The position numbers were made by a program, and so were the translations under genes. From assembly GCA_037074705.1 (NCBI GenBank), contig CM073590.1:242413601-242477600 (forward strand): a stretch of 64,000 nt of DNA. Direction: 5' to 3'. Source of the stretch: Zhengitettix transpicula. Taxonomy: Eukaryota; Arthropoda; Insecta; Orthoptera; Tetrigidae. This document shows positions 29,282 to 40,914 of the stretch, piece by piece; the first letter of the stretch is position 1; every line of letters begins with the position of its first letter. The notes under the pieces are model-generated. The model did not search any database. It saw nothing but the letters and a program-made list of their open reading frames with translations, and was not told the origin of the DNA.

Positions 29282-30310
29282 TGTAATAATCAAAAGGATG
29301 ACGATTAATTTGCCCCACTTTGAAGGCGTAATTTATGTAATAAACTCCTTGTTAGGGTCAATTAATGAATCAATTAACGAAAATTTATTTATAATTAAAA
29401 ATTTATTTCTGATATATTTACAATGTACAAGACCTATTTTTCACGCCGAATTCCATCCAGTTGAAACAAATACTTTAAATTTGATTAATTAATTCGTGGC
29501 ATTTATGAACATACAGTTCTTATATCATTACAATCAAAAACGTCGCATCTCTTATCTCAGGGTCACTACTGGGTTTGATAATTAGAACAAAGTCAATGTA
29601 TAAACTGACAATTAACAATTCAAACATAAAAAGATAACCTAAAACAATATGAAAATAAGTGAAAAGAAAACTGAACAAAATCTCTACCTTTTTAAATATC
29701 GTTTACAAAATTTGTATCAAAGTTTTGTTACTCACGGACCGTCTGTCTGGTACCAGATCTCTCTCCTGTTTCTTGAACACTACCACACTAAAAGGCAATT
29801 TTTACACTGACTCTACACTTCATTGAAAGTTTTAATAAACACTATTGAAATACTCGTCCTCTGCTATCTGGAACCTCGGATGAGCCGCCCCCCCTTGGTC
29901 AGCTAGTGAATGCCGGTCTCCTCTATGCGATAATTGTTCAATCAGCGTGAAGCAACCATTTGCTTTACCGTGTAAAAATTATTATGTAAATCTCTCCGTA
30001 AAAATATTTGCTTGCTTTCATGTAAAAATACAGGATCTCACCATTCGTACTTTATAACTGTATTATATCTCCCCGTCGACTTTTAACTAATTCATCTCTC
30101 GTACGCTGATTTTAAACTCCTTCACCTTTCGTCGCTGATTCCAGACTGCCGTGCTCCAAGCGCATACTCAGTTCTCAAAGCGCGCGGTTTTCCAGTTTCC
30201 ATTGTTAAACAAAGAAACATAACCCACCTTGATTGTCGTCTTTACGCATTCGTACCGCTAACAATATAATTATATTAAAACAATTAATGGCCTGTTTAAT
30301 TGTTATTACA
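28459..30310 (-). mobile_element. Insertion in intron 3 of unit D with minus-strand LTR
   Basis: Intron 3 of other units lacks this 1.85-kb block between the GACCTGG(C/T)TCCGGATAT and ACAAATGAAGTTACCG landmarks. The right part, 29336-30310, starts TGTAATAA and ends TTATTACA and is LTR-like. Just left of it TGCCCCACTTTGAAGGCG resembles a reversed primer site, and a TA microsatellite lies at 29234-29281. No retroviral-type enzyme motifs are seen; the left 770 bases are unassigned. Confidence 0.5.
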
Positions 30311-30610
30311 CTATATATATATATTTATAATATATATATATATATTTAAAAACAAATGAAGTTACCGTTGCACAACTAACTAATTAAAATCATAACCCAA
30401 TTTAAATGTGATTTGAGGTGTTCAACCATGATTTTTCCAGGTAGTTTTTCTTTTCTTTTTTTTTCGTTTCAGGTTACAAACAGTCAAGGTTACAGTTATG
30501 TAGATAATAAGCAATGTTAATCATGTGTCTGCTACCTTGCTATTTGCCCCTATTGTAGATTTTTAAATATATACAAACATTCTCATTTTACTATTTCTTT
30601 CTTTTTTCAG

Positions 30611-30766
30611 ATTATCCAATACTTAAACATTGTGGAATTCAAAATAATGTATGAATTTGTTAAAGATTTGAGGAATGTCACCCTCCAATCTATTTACGAC
30701 GATATAAATGAGCATTGCGCAAAATATTTGGAGACGCCCATTGTGGACCTCACAGTGGAACCCAGA
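30611..30766 (+). pseudogene. Unit D exon 4: conserved segment
   Basis: 52 codons, phase 0, acceptor TTTTTTCAG, donor AGA/GTGAGT. Retains NVT and SIYDDINEHC; differs by AKY for LQY. Intact in itself. Confidence 0.7.
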
Positions 30767-30879
30767 GTGAGTACGCAAGAGTACAGATCGAGTATATATA
30801 ATTTGTCATTTGTATCTTCTTTACATTTTAATATACGCAAACTGTACATGGGGATTCGCGAGATCAGTTTGACTCTACG

Positions 30880-31440
30880 GCAGAGTTATGCACTTCTTAT
30901 TTCACATGAAGCGACTGTTACAGATCGTCGTTCACCAAGTAAGGTTCCGAGCTGCCCTTCTGTGAAAATTAACCGACGTCGCGACGCCAACTCTCAATTT
31001 GAGATACGTCAGCCACTCTGTATCTCTTTAATTTGACAATATCATCCACACCTGGTCCTGCAAGTGGTAGACGGGTCTTAACCCCGCACCCCGAACCCCG
31101 GTTAGAATGGAACACGTGTTTCATCACATATGCTCCACGGATGTAGGGTTGTCTGTAGAAAATACAAATAGTGTGTTTAATATAATACACTAGCTTGGTG
31201 CCTGTATTGCCCGGCTTCTCATAATTGAAGTCAGCGACATCCATATCCAAGGATTTGACTCCAATCTCGGTTGCTATTGAGTTATTTTTATGTAAGGCAA
31301 CCCTAACCCCTTTTGCATGCTGTAAGGGGTTGAAATCATATTCAGAAAACATTGGTAAAAACACCATCAATCTTTTTTACGTCGGAGAATATTTATCCGA
31401 CGAAAATAGCGGCGAAAAAAACATATTTGGAATTTATCTC
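30880..31440 (-). mobile_element. Helitron-related pair in intron 4 of unit D
   Basis: Same layout as in C, E and F. The join between the two copies lies near 31187, where CACTAGCTTGGTGCC is a worn reverse complement of the family 3' end. To its right follow the reversed internal repeats (GATTTGACTCCAATCTCGG, TGTAAGGGGTTGAAATCAT). Confidence 0.5.
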
Positions 31441-31797
31441 TACATCTATTTTCTGATCTTGTAGTGGATCTTTCTCGCCATGTCTTTACCCTTTATTGGT
31501 TTGAAAGTTTTTTTTACTTTCCTTGCATTTTTTCACTTCTTATTGCTCAACTGTCTACCCAAAGATAATGGAATATCTAAATAATCTAAGTAACAATGTC
31601 TTGAACAACAGCCATTCAGCTGCAGGAAAATTTTAGCTGTCCTTTGTCTCTGGGGGTTTCCATGTGCGTGTGCCACGCTGAGGGCTAAAATCAAATGTGT
31701 TAGATTAATTTTAATATAAAAAGGTAAACTGTCAGTATAATAACAAATACAATTATAAAATACATATTCTTAGTTGGTTTTATGATGGTTGTTTCAG

Positions 31798-33693
31798 AAT
31801 AAGACATGTGTGATTATTCGGTTGAGGAAAATATTGACATTAAGGTTGAAACTGGACATGGAGAAGGGTCTGGAAGAGTTGTCCCCTGAGTGCATCTAAC
31901 GGATTCTACCTCTCTACACGGACGATCATGCCAACTGCATCCAGTCCTTTCAAGAACGGATAGGGAAAGTGCTGGGCAGCTACATTGAAGAAGCGAACGA
32001 AGTTCAACAGGGAGTTGCTGCAACACCCATAGGAATTATAGAACCGTTCGTGGATCTGAACGTGCCTTGGCTGGCGACACCATACAGAAATGCTTACAAT
32101 TTTTTATCGACAATTGCGTATTACGTTTCTTCCGTATCGTCCATCGAGCCCTTTAAGATTTATAACCTAATACTTCCTAGGAGTAAACTGGACGTCCAAA
32201 GAACATTCTTCAAGTACGCGAGCAGCACCAAAACACAAAAAGAGTTTACTTGGGGGATTGTGATGAGCAACGAGGGTAGCGTGGATAATCCTTGTTCCAA
32301 CTACAAAGACATCTACCCTCGGGACTCACAAGAGTATTCTCGTTTCCTCCATCTCTGCTACAGTGTGAATGTGTATGAAACAAATTTCGATCTTATGCGT
32401 TGTGCCTACAGGGATCTTACTTCGACACCGTTGGCTTGGTCCACGGCTCCTGCTCTTTACTTCCATTCTCAGTGTCTTTGTCTGGCGTTCAACGGCAGCG
32501 ACTGCGGAGTCTTAGAACCCCAAGGTGTCGATCAACGACTGTATTGCCTATCCGTCCTACTTAGAGACTTCCAGCGGCAAATATCTCACAGAGCAGCCTT
32601 AACGTATCTCGACTACGCTTTTAAAACTCGAGTTCCTATCTGCCAATTCACAAAAGTTCTCCAGGTAGCTTTTAGAAGTGAATGCCACGACTCTGATTTC
32701 TTCAAAAACTTTCATTTGATCCTGTCGACGAAGTGTTATTTCAAAGACCTTGTGAACAAACAACTCAATTGTTCCGACACTCCACTAGTAAACACATACA
32801 ACGCCACTGAACTCTGCGCCCTTCAGTACTTCATGGAGTACGTTGTCTGTGACCAGGACGGCGACGCCGACGCCCGCGTGTCTTACTACAGCGCAGGAGA
32901 TTCGGCGCCGGTCTTGGCTCTCACGTACGTGGATGTTGCGGTGCGTGTCCTCACTCTGGTCACGTACCTGGCCTGTCCGCAACTCCGCAACCTTCCAGGG
33001 AAGCTGCTGATAGGCTACCAGGTGACGGCGCTGCTGAGACTCCTCGTGGTGCGGGCGAGTCTCGCGGACATGGCGCTGGCTGTGCGCCTCGACGTCGCCA
33101 TGGATCTGGCCTCCACCTTGTGGCTCAGCTCCTACTTGCACTTCCTCACGACGTCCCTCGAGGATTTGCGTCTTCCTAATACTCTGAGCCGTACTGAAGC
33201 TCATAGGGTACTTTTCCTGTACGCTCTTTTAGGATGTGCCTTGCCGGCGGCCTTGTCCGCGGCTTTCTTCTCGATGGACGAGGGTCTGGACAGCCGCGTG
33301 CAAGTCGGCCAACTATTGTTTTTGCTGTGCAACTACGTTGCACTCGTCGGAAACCTCTACATGTTCTTCAAAGTCTGTCACTTCTACTACGACGTCAAGA
33401 CCAACGCCTTTCGCCTTCAGTTAGGCGTCACGGTGCGCAGCGTCTTCGCTGGCCTCTTGAACTTTGCATTGAAGACGTCGGTGCTTTCAGGAGGGGGGAT
33501 TACCTTCCGTCTCATCTTCACGCAGATCGAAGGGCTGGAGCACCTGCTGGGCTACTACCACGCTCTGGGCACGCTCCAGGGGCTGCTGCTCTTCGTCCTT
33601 TTCGGCTGCAGTCAAGAAGCTCGTGTCTTCTGGAAGCACGTCGTCACCTCTTCACTCCATCGGTGCGCTCGTCGTCAAAATAATTCTGCTTAG
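31798..33693 (+). pseudogene. Unit D exon 5 with premature stop
   Basis: Same length (1896 bases) as in B and E and open except for TAA at 31897-31899, codon 34, where others have CAA. The neighbouring codons are also changed. Seven spans, acidic run (DQDGDADA) and tail are all preserved to TAG at 33691. Confidence 0.8.
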
Positions 33694-34331
33694 GTCTACA
33701 GCGGTTAATAACGATACTGCTCAATACAATTTTGATTTAGATATATTTATTGATAATTTTTTGTATAGAAATTGGACAATTCAATATATATAAGAATTGT
33801 TTTTATTTATAATAGTAAATTATTTTATTCAATTTTGATTTATTTTAATTTTTGTACATCTTTTTATTGGGAATATAATAATAATAATGTTTTGCAATTT
33901 GCAACAAAAGAGTTACATTCGAAATACATATTGAATTTTTCCATAACAAATTGTAGAAAGGAATCTAATAATAAAGTTAAAGAAATGAGACGGTACATAA
34001 TTTTTAGATAGTAGTTAAGAAATTAATGTTTCTACATAACATTTTATTTAGCTGGCACCGTCCATAGTTATTTTATATTGAAGAAAATAATCCCAACTGT
34101 TTTCTATCTAAACCGGCCTCGGCTCCAAAAACACACTCGTCAGGATCCCACAGCGCACTGAATGTTACCTCCAAAGTTCTGTCCGTATTGCATACGATTT
34201 TCCGACAATAATCGCGTAGAAACATTTTCAGTCTCACAATTCTTGCTCCAAGCAATGCCTCAATAATAACGCTGACAATCATATTGAAGGAAAGTTTAAA
34301 TAAAACAAACATTACAAAATGTTATACTTGA

Positions 34332-34332
<1 letters not shown>
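33694..34332. other. Spacer D-E, proximal part
   Basis: Ancestral spacer, AT-rich, no gene. Shares GTTTTGCAATTTGCAACAAA near 33889 and TTTCCGACAATAATCGCGTA near 34199 with other spacers. Confidence 0.6.

Positions 34333-34388
<56 letters not shown>
34333..34388. repeat. TA microsatellite
   Basis: Alternating TA at the same spacer position as 12776 and 57343. Confidence 0.95.
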
Positions 34389-34391
<3 letters not shown>

Positions 34392-34924
34392 TCAAATTTA
34401 CGGGAATCGAATTTATTTAACTATTGGAAGATTTGGAAAATAAAATATCTATTAACCTATTAAATTCTAATTTTATTAAATTTATATTTAATTCATTTTT
34501 ATTCACAGAGTTTTAACATGGATACCGCGGCTTTATTTTAATTCTTTAAACCTCCATGGACGCTTACCGGGACTTGAACAGTAATAATAGCACCGAATTT
34601 AGAAAACTAAAATATTACAAAGTACTGAATTTAATTTACTTGAATATTATTAACATAAAAACTCTGGAGGAATCTGACTGTATGGAATTTTGATACTTAC
34701 CAGACATCGGGGCAGCTCTCGTAACACACAGTTCACTAATTATTCTATCTTTTCACAAATTATTTAAAGGACCTTAATGAAACATTCCTGGTATCACACA
34801 TTTTCCATAAGTCGGCTTATGCGACAGAATTCTTAACACTGCAGAGAAAAACCTCAGTTAAACTCCAAATATTTCGCAAAAACTGTAAAAATTATTGACA
34901 GGAAGGAAATTTGAATTAAACTTG

Positions 34925-35215
34925 AGCAATTCTAGCAAACAGTCCTCACGGTCTGACTGCCACATACAGTAACTTTTTTACTTCATTCACCTGTACCAGG
35001 CACTCAGACCGACCTTCACTGTCTCAGCCCATATCGCAGACTGACTGTGCTTCCATTCACCACTTTACAACATTACACATTGTCGTCAACAATACCGACT
35101 GGAACCACCACATTGTTACACAACGCCGAATGTTGCCTACAATACGCTGACAGTGCAAATATTAAATAATTGATAAAATCCTTACATTACAGATATTAGT
35201 GATCACTACAAGGTA
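34925..35215. other. Conserved spacer block, copy 2 of 4
   Basis: Matches 22789-23067 closely, from AGCAAACAGTCCTCACGG to TTGATAAAATCC. Confidence 0.5.
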
Positions 35216-35831
35216 AATAAACCCCACCCTACGTAAAATGACCACGAAATCAGACTAAAAAAATTTATTAATAAATAATATTACACTCTGATTGGTCTGA
35301 GTCATCTGTTTAAAACATACGTGGAAATAGAAATTAACTGTAAATGTCATAACAAAGTGTCTTCACAAACACAAAAATAAAAATTCAGTAAATAACATTA
35401 TTTACCCTGAATATTAGTTAAAAACATTTGTCCATCATGACTCGTCAATTTAAATGCATCCTTCCAACAAAGGATTAATTCTTACTATTAATTACAACGT
35501 GCATTACAGAGGCCTCAGCCGAAGACAATTTTTATTACTACTAATTTTAAACAATTTAGTTAAATTTCTGTTTATAATTCCGCACTTCATTTCCTTCTAT
35601 TCTGTTTTTCACAATTTATTAAATTATCTTCTTAATTAACAAAATTCCAATACAAAAATTCTTCAATGTATCTTAATTTTGTTTTGCATTACACGTATGT
35701 GTTTTATAAGGTAACGTACTTATAAATTTTATAATTACACAACATAAAGATGATGGTTAAATCAGAAACTTCCTTCAAATATCATTGAATAATTTGTTGC
35801 GGAAGGGAAAAAATGTAAGAGTTTTAATTGG

Positions 35832-36982
35832 TGTACGAGTTTATTCAAAGTGTACAAAATTCCCTTGATGAAAAACTGAAGGTGGCCGGAATTTTTGCTG
35901 ATCTCTCGAAGGCATTTGATCTTGTAGACCACAGCATACTCCTCCAAAAATTAGAATATTATGGGATCAGAGGCAACGCTTTGGCACTCTTTGAATCTTA
36001 TCTCAACAATCGGAAACAGAAGGTAGCCTTAAAAAACAAAGCTGGTGAGGTGCACTTGTCAGAATGGGAGAGCATTTCTTGTGGCGTGCCTCAGGGCTCA
36101 ATATTAGGTCCCCTGCTTTTTCTTTTGTATATTAACGATCTTCCAGAATATATGGACCCTATAAAATCTGTCTTATACGCAGATGACACTAATTTGTTAA
36201 TTACGGACATTGATTTAAATAATCTCAATGCGAAGATTGAGACTGCATCTAGAGACCTAAATACTTGGTTCGCCGCCAATAAATTAACACTCAATGTACA
36301 GAAAACTAAGTTAGTTCGTTTTACAACAGAAACCAACAACATCGTAACGGATAAGTTCTCTGATCATGCGACTTTCCTCGGCTTGCAAGTCGACATGAAA
36401 TTAAAATGGAACTTGCACATTGATCGCCTCGTGCGCAAACTTAGTTCTGTTTGTTACTCATTGAGACTATTGACGCAACAAGTTGATACCAAAACTGCTT
36501 CACTAGTCTACTTTGCCTACTTTCATTCACATATGTGTTACGGTATTGCCAACTGGGGCAATTGTTCTCGTAGTGTGGATGTCTTCAAACTGCAAAAACG
36601 AGCCATTAGAATTATATCAGATTCAGATGCTAGAGAAAGCTGCAGGCCGCTGTTCAAAAGACTTCATATTCTGACTCTACCTAGCGCTTACATATTAGAA
36701 ATACTAAAATTTGTTAAACGCAACATGAACCTTTTTGCAAGTAACGGGGACAATCATGGCTACGACACAAGAAACCGTTCAGTTCTTAGGTCTGACAAGC
36801 ACAGCCTCAGTCTCTATGAGTCTAGCGTTCATTATTCCGGTATCGCACTATTTAACAGCCTTCCTGATCATGTAAAGAACATCAACAACTACAACTTATT
36901 CGTAAAGGAGTGTAAAACTTACCTTGTCAATGCAACTTATTACTCCGTACACGAATTTTTGAATCGGTCTGACATTCGTTGA
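35832..36982 (+). pseudogene. Non-LTR reverse transcriptase, C-terminal part
   Basis: About 382 codons open to TGA at 36980-36982. Reverse transcriptase motifs in order: FADLSKAFDLVDHSILL (palm motif A), GVPQGSILGPLLFLLYINDL (motif B), and YADDTNLL (catalytic YADD, motif C), then thumb and C-terminal region. The N-terminal part of the domain and any endonuclease are missing. It fits the Jockey/CR1 groups of animal LINEs. The frame has no internal stop, so the insertion is young, but the copy cannot be autonomous. Confidence 0.88.
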
Positions 36983-37338
36983 ACTGCCTTGCCTACAAAA
37001 TTGCCGAATATGCTATAAATATGTAAATAGTTTGTCCAGTTTTCCCCTTTTGGTTCTGTTTTCCTGCCTCTGCTTTCTGTTTTAGTAAATATCTATGACG
37101 ACATCCCTCCGTACCTAGCGACAGGAGATTAATACCAGGAAGTGATTTGTGTCGTGTGCGTGTTTCCTAAAAATAGTGTGTATGATTGTAGTGACTAGAC
37201 TAATATAAACAGATTTGAATTTTTGTGTGTGTTTTTGTGTATTATAAGTTTATATGCAATTTATCTACTGTACATTTGTGACGAATCCTATTTCCTCTTT
37301 AGAGGGCTAATGGTGAATAAATCTATCTATCTATCTAT
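35833..37338 (+). mobile_element. 5'-truncated non-LTR retrotransposon (LINE)
   Basis: The homologous sites in other spacers (for instance near 59600) read TTTTAATTGGT followed by about ten bases and AAAAGAGGG. Here that site is opened between GGT and TTAAAAGAGGG by a 1.5-kb element that begins inside the reverse transcriptase and ends in ATAAA plus a TCTA repeat tail. Truncated 5' end and simple-repeat 3' tail are typical of target-primed integration. No clear target duplication; a few bases of target seem lost. Confidence 0.85.
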
Positions 37339-38099
37339 TAAAAGAGGGTGTAAAAATGAATTAGAAAGATCCAAACATATTAACAAATTGTACAATTTAC
37401 GGATACTTTTAGGAGGGTAAGTTTATGAGACGTGATGAGTCTAGATTTAACTATATTAAATTCAAAATAAAATACAAGAAAAATGGAGTAGACTCAAGAA
37501 TGAAAATTATAACAGCAGAAAAAGATTGACGACACCGATACCAAAGTAATAAAATATGAAACATGACATAATTTAATGAAAGATGATAAAAAAAGAAATA
37601 GAATTCTTTCCTCGTTTATAATTGATCACTTTTCCTCTGTGTAAAAAACAGAATTGAAACAAACCACCAACACTTGCCCTGACGTCGCATTACGTCACCT
37701 CTGACGTCACCCCACTTGGGCGAATAATAATTCACTAATCTCTTTGCTTTCAACCGAAGGGTGAAGTTATAAGGCCTAGACACAAGTTTAACACACGTAT
37801 ACAAATACTTAGGTACTACAAGATGGACGATAGTTTACAATCAAGATCACGCATAAAAATTATCGTTCAAACACTTATCACCGCGTCCTCTGAAGATCTA
37901 AATTCATGGGGATAAAATGTCTCGGATGTTGAAAAATTAAATCGCCATGTCAGGCAGCAGCGCCGATGGTTTGATGGGAATCTCAATCTTATAAATAAAA
38001 TATTAATTATGCCCACAAAATAGGCGCTAAGAGTAAACCAATGTCACGAACTAACGCTCTAAACACAATATCACTGATTTATGGATTAAATTTTATTGA
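37339..38099. other. Spacer D-E, distal part
   Basis: Sequence shared with spacer F-G (59650-60310) and partly E-F (47090-47360), including a TGACGTCA site at 37702-37709 and the GATGGACGATAGTTTACAAT stretch near 37822. No gene is supported. Confidence 0.55.
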
Positions 38100-38410
38100 A
38101 CTAGCATCATTGTAGTGATTAATTACTTCATTTATTTTACACGTAGAGTGACGACATAATAAGTAAAATATAAACAAACATTTTCCATTTGATTGGTCAT
38201 GAATAGAAAAAAATCCTCTCCCGACTTTAAAATAATTTATTTCTCTGCCAAAATTGCGTAGTGGAACAGGAACTACTTTGCAATGACCGGAATTCCTGTT
38301 ATTGTGGTGAAATATTGTAACTTCCTTCCAAATGCGGTTGTTGGTAGTGTTATAAGTAACCACCGCTCTGGAAGGAGGGTGGAGAGTTTTTCTGGTAGTC
38401 AGCATTCAAG
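38100..38410 (+). promoter_or_regulatory. Upstream region of unit E
   Basis: Proximal blocks are present (ACGACATAATAAGT near 38151, CCGGAATTCC palindrome near 38287, CACCGCTCTGGAAGGAGGG near 38361). The distal CTCACGTGG block is absent, and about 80 bases after GAATAGAAAA differ from other units. Confidence 0.5.
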
Positions 38411-38485
38411 ATGAAGCCCGTCCTGGTACTGCTTGCACTGGCGATGACGAGCGCTGCTGCGGCAGCTCAAGGAAAACCAAGAACG
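38411..38485 (+). CDS. Unit E exon 1: signal peptide
   Basis: 25 codons ending ACG/GTAAGT; same secretion signal as other units with AMTS in the core. Confidence 0.82.
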
Positions 38486-40845
38486 GTAAGTCCTTGCGGC
38501 CATCGCGTTCCTCAAGTAACAATTGCGGTCGTGTCCCATTTGCGGTCATTCTTTTCCCTGTGGACTTCTAACAAATATCCATTTATTTTATTTTTTAAAA
38601 TATTTAGTATACCCAAGCAAAATGGTGCCAAATAATCTATAATTTACTAACCGGAGGGTCTGAAGTGATCAGTAGAACGCCCCAGCATAGAGACAAAGCT
38701 CATGGGTCGCAGAGACAAACCAATCTGACGATTTCGCAATGAAAAGTCCTGACCGGAACAGTTTATTCTCGTTAACGATGGTAACTCAGAAGTAATATTA
38801 ATTGTCGCTCGTGTCAAAAGCATAGTTGTTAAGTTACAAAAATTTCTTCTTTACATGCTGATTTATTATTAGTCAGAGTTTTAGGGGACTCCAATTTCTG
38901 GGAGTAGGAAGGTGAGTAAGAAAAGATGCAAAAAGGGCAAAGATAAAAAAGAAATAAAAACAAGAAAAGTAGAAAGAAAGAATCACGTTAAAGAGATAAC
39001 GTGAAAGATCGTCTATGAGATCAGAAAAAAAAGGTGTAGAGATTTCCTCCAACGTTTCGAACAGTACGTAAAAACTCTTCACGCTATCAAGCACCGTACA
39101 CTCATTAGACTATTTATTTTAACTTAGCTGTCTCTCTCTTTCTCACCTTCCTACTCCCAGACAATGGAATACCTGAGTAATCTATTTTGAAGTCGGTCCG
39201 ATTAAAAATCTGTTATCAATGGAACTGAAATTAGAACGAGTAAGAAGAAAGGAAAAATATATTAAGCTGGGTAAGAAATTTTCCGGGCTTACTACAAGAT
39301 GTGACAGGAGAAGTTTGGCAACATATCGAATAGTAAAGCGTGAGTACGACCTTTCCTAATCCTCTGCTTCCAGGACTACATTCTCCCTGGTTTTAACGCA
39401 AGCGGAACGCCTCGCATGTAGAACTGCCCGCAAGTCGGACCACACTGAGCAATTCCTTTCCAGTCAATTAAATAATGTGATAGATCAGTCTCGCAATGTC
39501 TTCATCTTTTCCTGAAATTGCCTTGTTAAGAGTTGATGGTCTCGTCCTTGGTTTAACCTACAGCTACAATTTTGTCATATTGCAATTGTTTTAACAGTTA
39601 TTAATACATTGCACTCGAATAATCTGAAAAATGGTGGGATGTTTTATTTAAATAAATAAATGTGTGATTCATTTCACTGGTGTGCTGGCACATTCACTTT
39701 TCAATTTTACTTTCACCTCTAGAAGTTGACGTAGTTGATGACGTCACTGTTTTCATATTCGTAACCAAGAAATTATTCAACCATAATATAATTTCTAATT
39801 AATTTACTTTTTATGTTGCAGTTTGGTGAACTACTTATTGACAGCTACGGACTAGACACACGCATAATAACAGGAAATGATCATTATTGGCTTAAATATT
39901 CATTGTATTTTCAAACGTTGCCGCAGCATTTCAAAGTTGGAACTTTCTCTGCGTCCTTTCTGCCCCTGTGTAAGGAGGTGAGTCAATTATTAGGTTATTA
40001 GACCTTTAAAAACACAAATTACAAGGTTCGAAACGAGAATCTGTTATACGTTTTATATATGGTAATTTTTATAAAATTCATCTCCGCCGTAGACAACTTC
40101 TACAACTAACTTCTGCGTGGCACGTCGGGTTCCTGTGCAGCTTCTGGAGCGTAACGGTTTCATGTCAGGTTAATCGGCCCAAAAGTTTATTCTCGTTATT
40201 TTAAGAGCGGCATTGTTCTTCCTCTGAACCACGTGCCTGCCCCAGGGAACAGCCACCGCTCCTCACGGCGCCGTGGTCACTTGTTCGTGGTTTACCCTAG
40301 ATTCAAATACATACGTTTTGATTTATCCTAGAGCAAATGTTGATTAATGACACGCAATACAGACAAGGCGGGGATAATTAATTCAAAATATTTAGAATTG
40401 TACCTCAATAGCCTTGGGTGAGAGGAGCAGGTGAATTTCCTTACTTGCGCTATATTTCTGTCCGGTGTGACGTCATAGTATGACGTCATCCGCCCTGTAC
40501 AACGCGGTGAACAAGGACCGTCGATGACTGCAATACAGCGAGGAAGGAAAAACAAGTACATTTATCTGGAGGAAATAACATGTGGGAATCCCAACGTCAA
40601 CTTTAAGCAACATTTGTAAACCCATTTGAAACCCTGGGACGAGGTGGTCTATTGTAACAACTATGTATTGCATTAGAAATCAGGACAGGACTAGTTAAAG
40701 AACCATTGAAAACGCACATTAACCCTCTGTTAGTCGAGCCCCTAAAGTAAGACGGTTAGTCGTGCTAGGTCCAGGGGACTTACAGTTTAACTGTTCAGTT
40801 TTCTGAATCAATTATTATTACAGACTTTACACATATGGATTTTTA

Positions 40846-40914
<69 letters not shown>

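Larger units (their letters stand above)
25605..33693 (+). pseudogene. Unit D: full-length but damaged receptor gene
   Basis: Exons at 25605-25682, 26371-26455 (exon 2), 26985-27134, 30611-30766 and 31798-33693 are all recognisable and mostly open. Lesions: the exon 1 donor is ACG/TTAAGT in place of GTAAGT; a CAA codon near the start of exon 5 is TAA (31897-31899); the distal promoter is replaced by a retroelement. Intron 3 carries a 1.85-kb insertion. After the stop the frame stays open for about 598 codons, so loss of function is recent or a shorter product starting downstream is made. It shares the doubled ATG start with B'. Probably a pseudogene. Confidence 0.75.
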
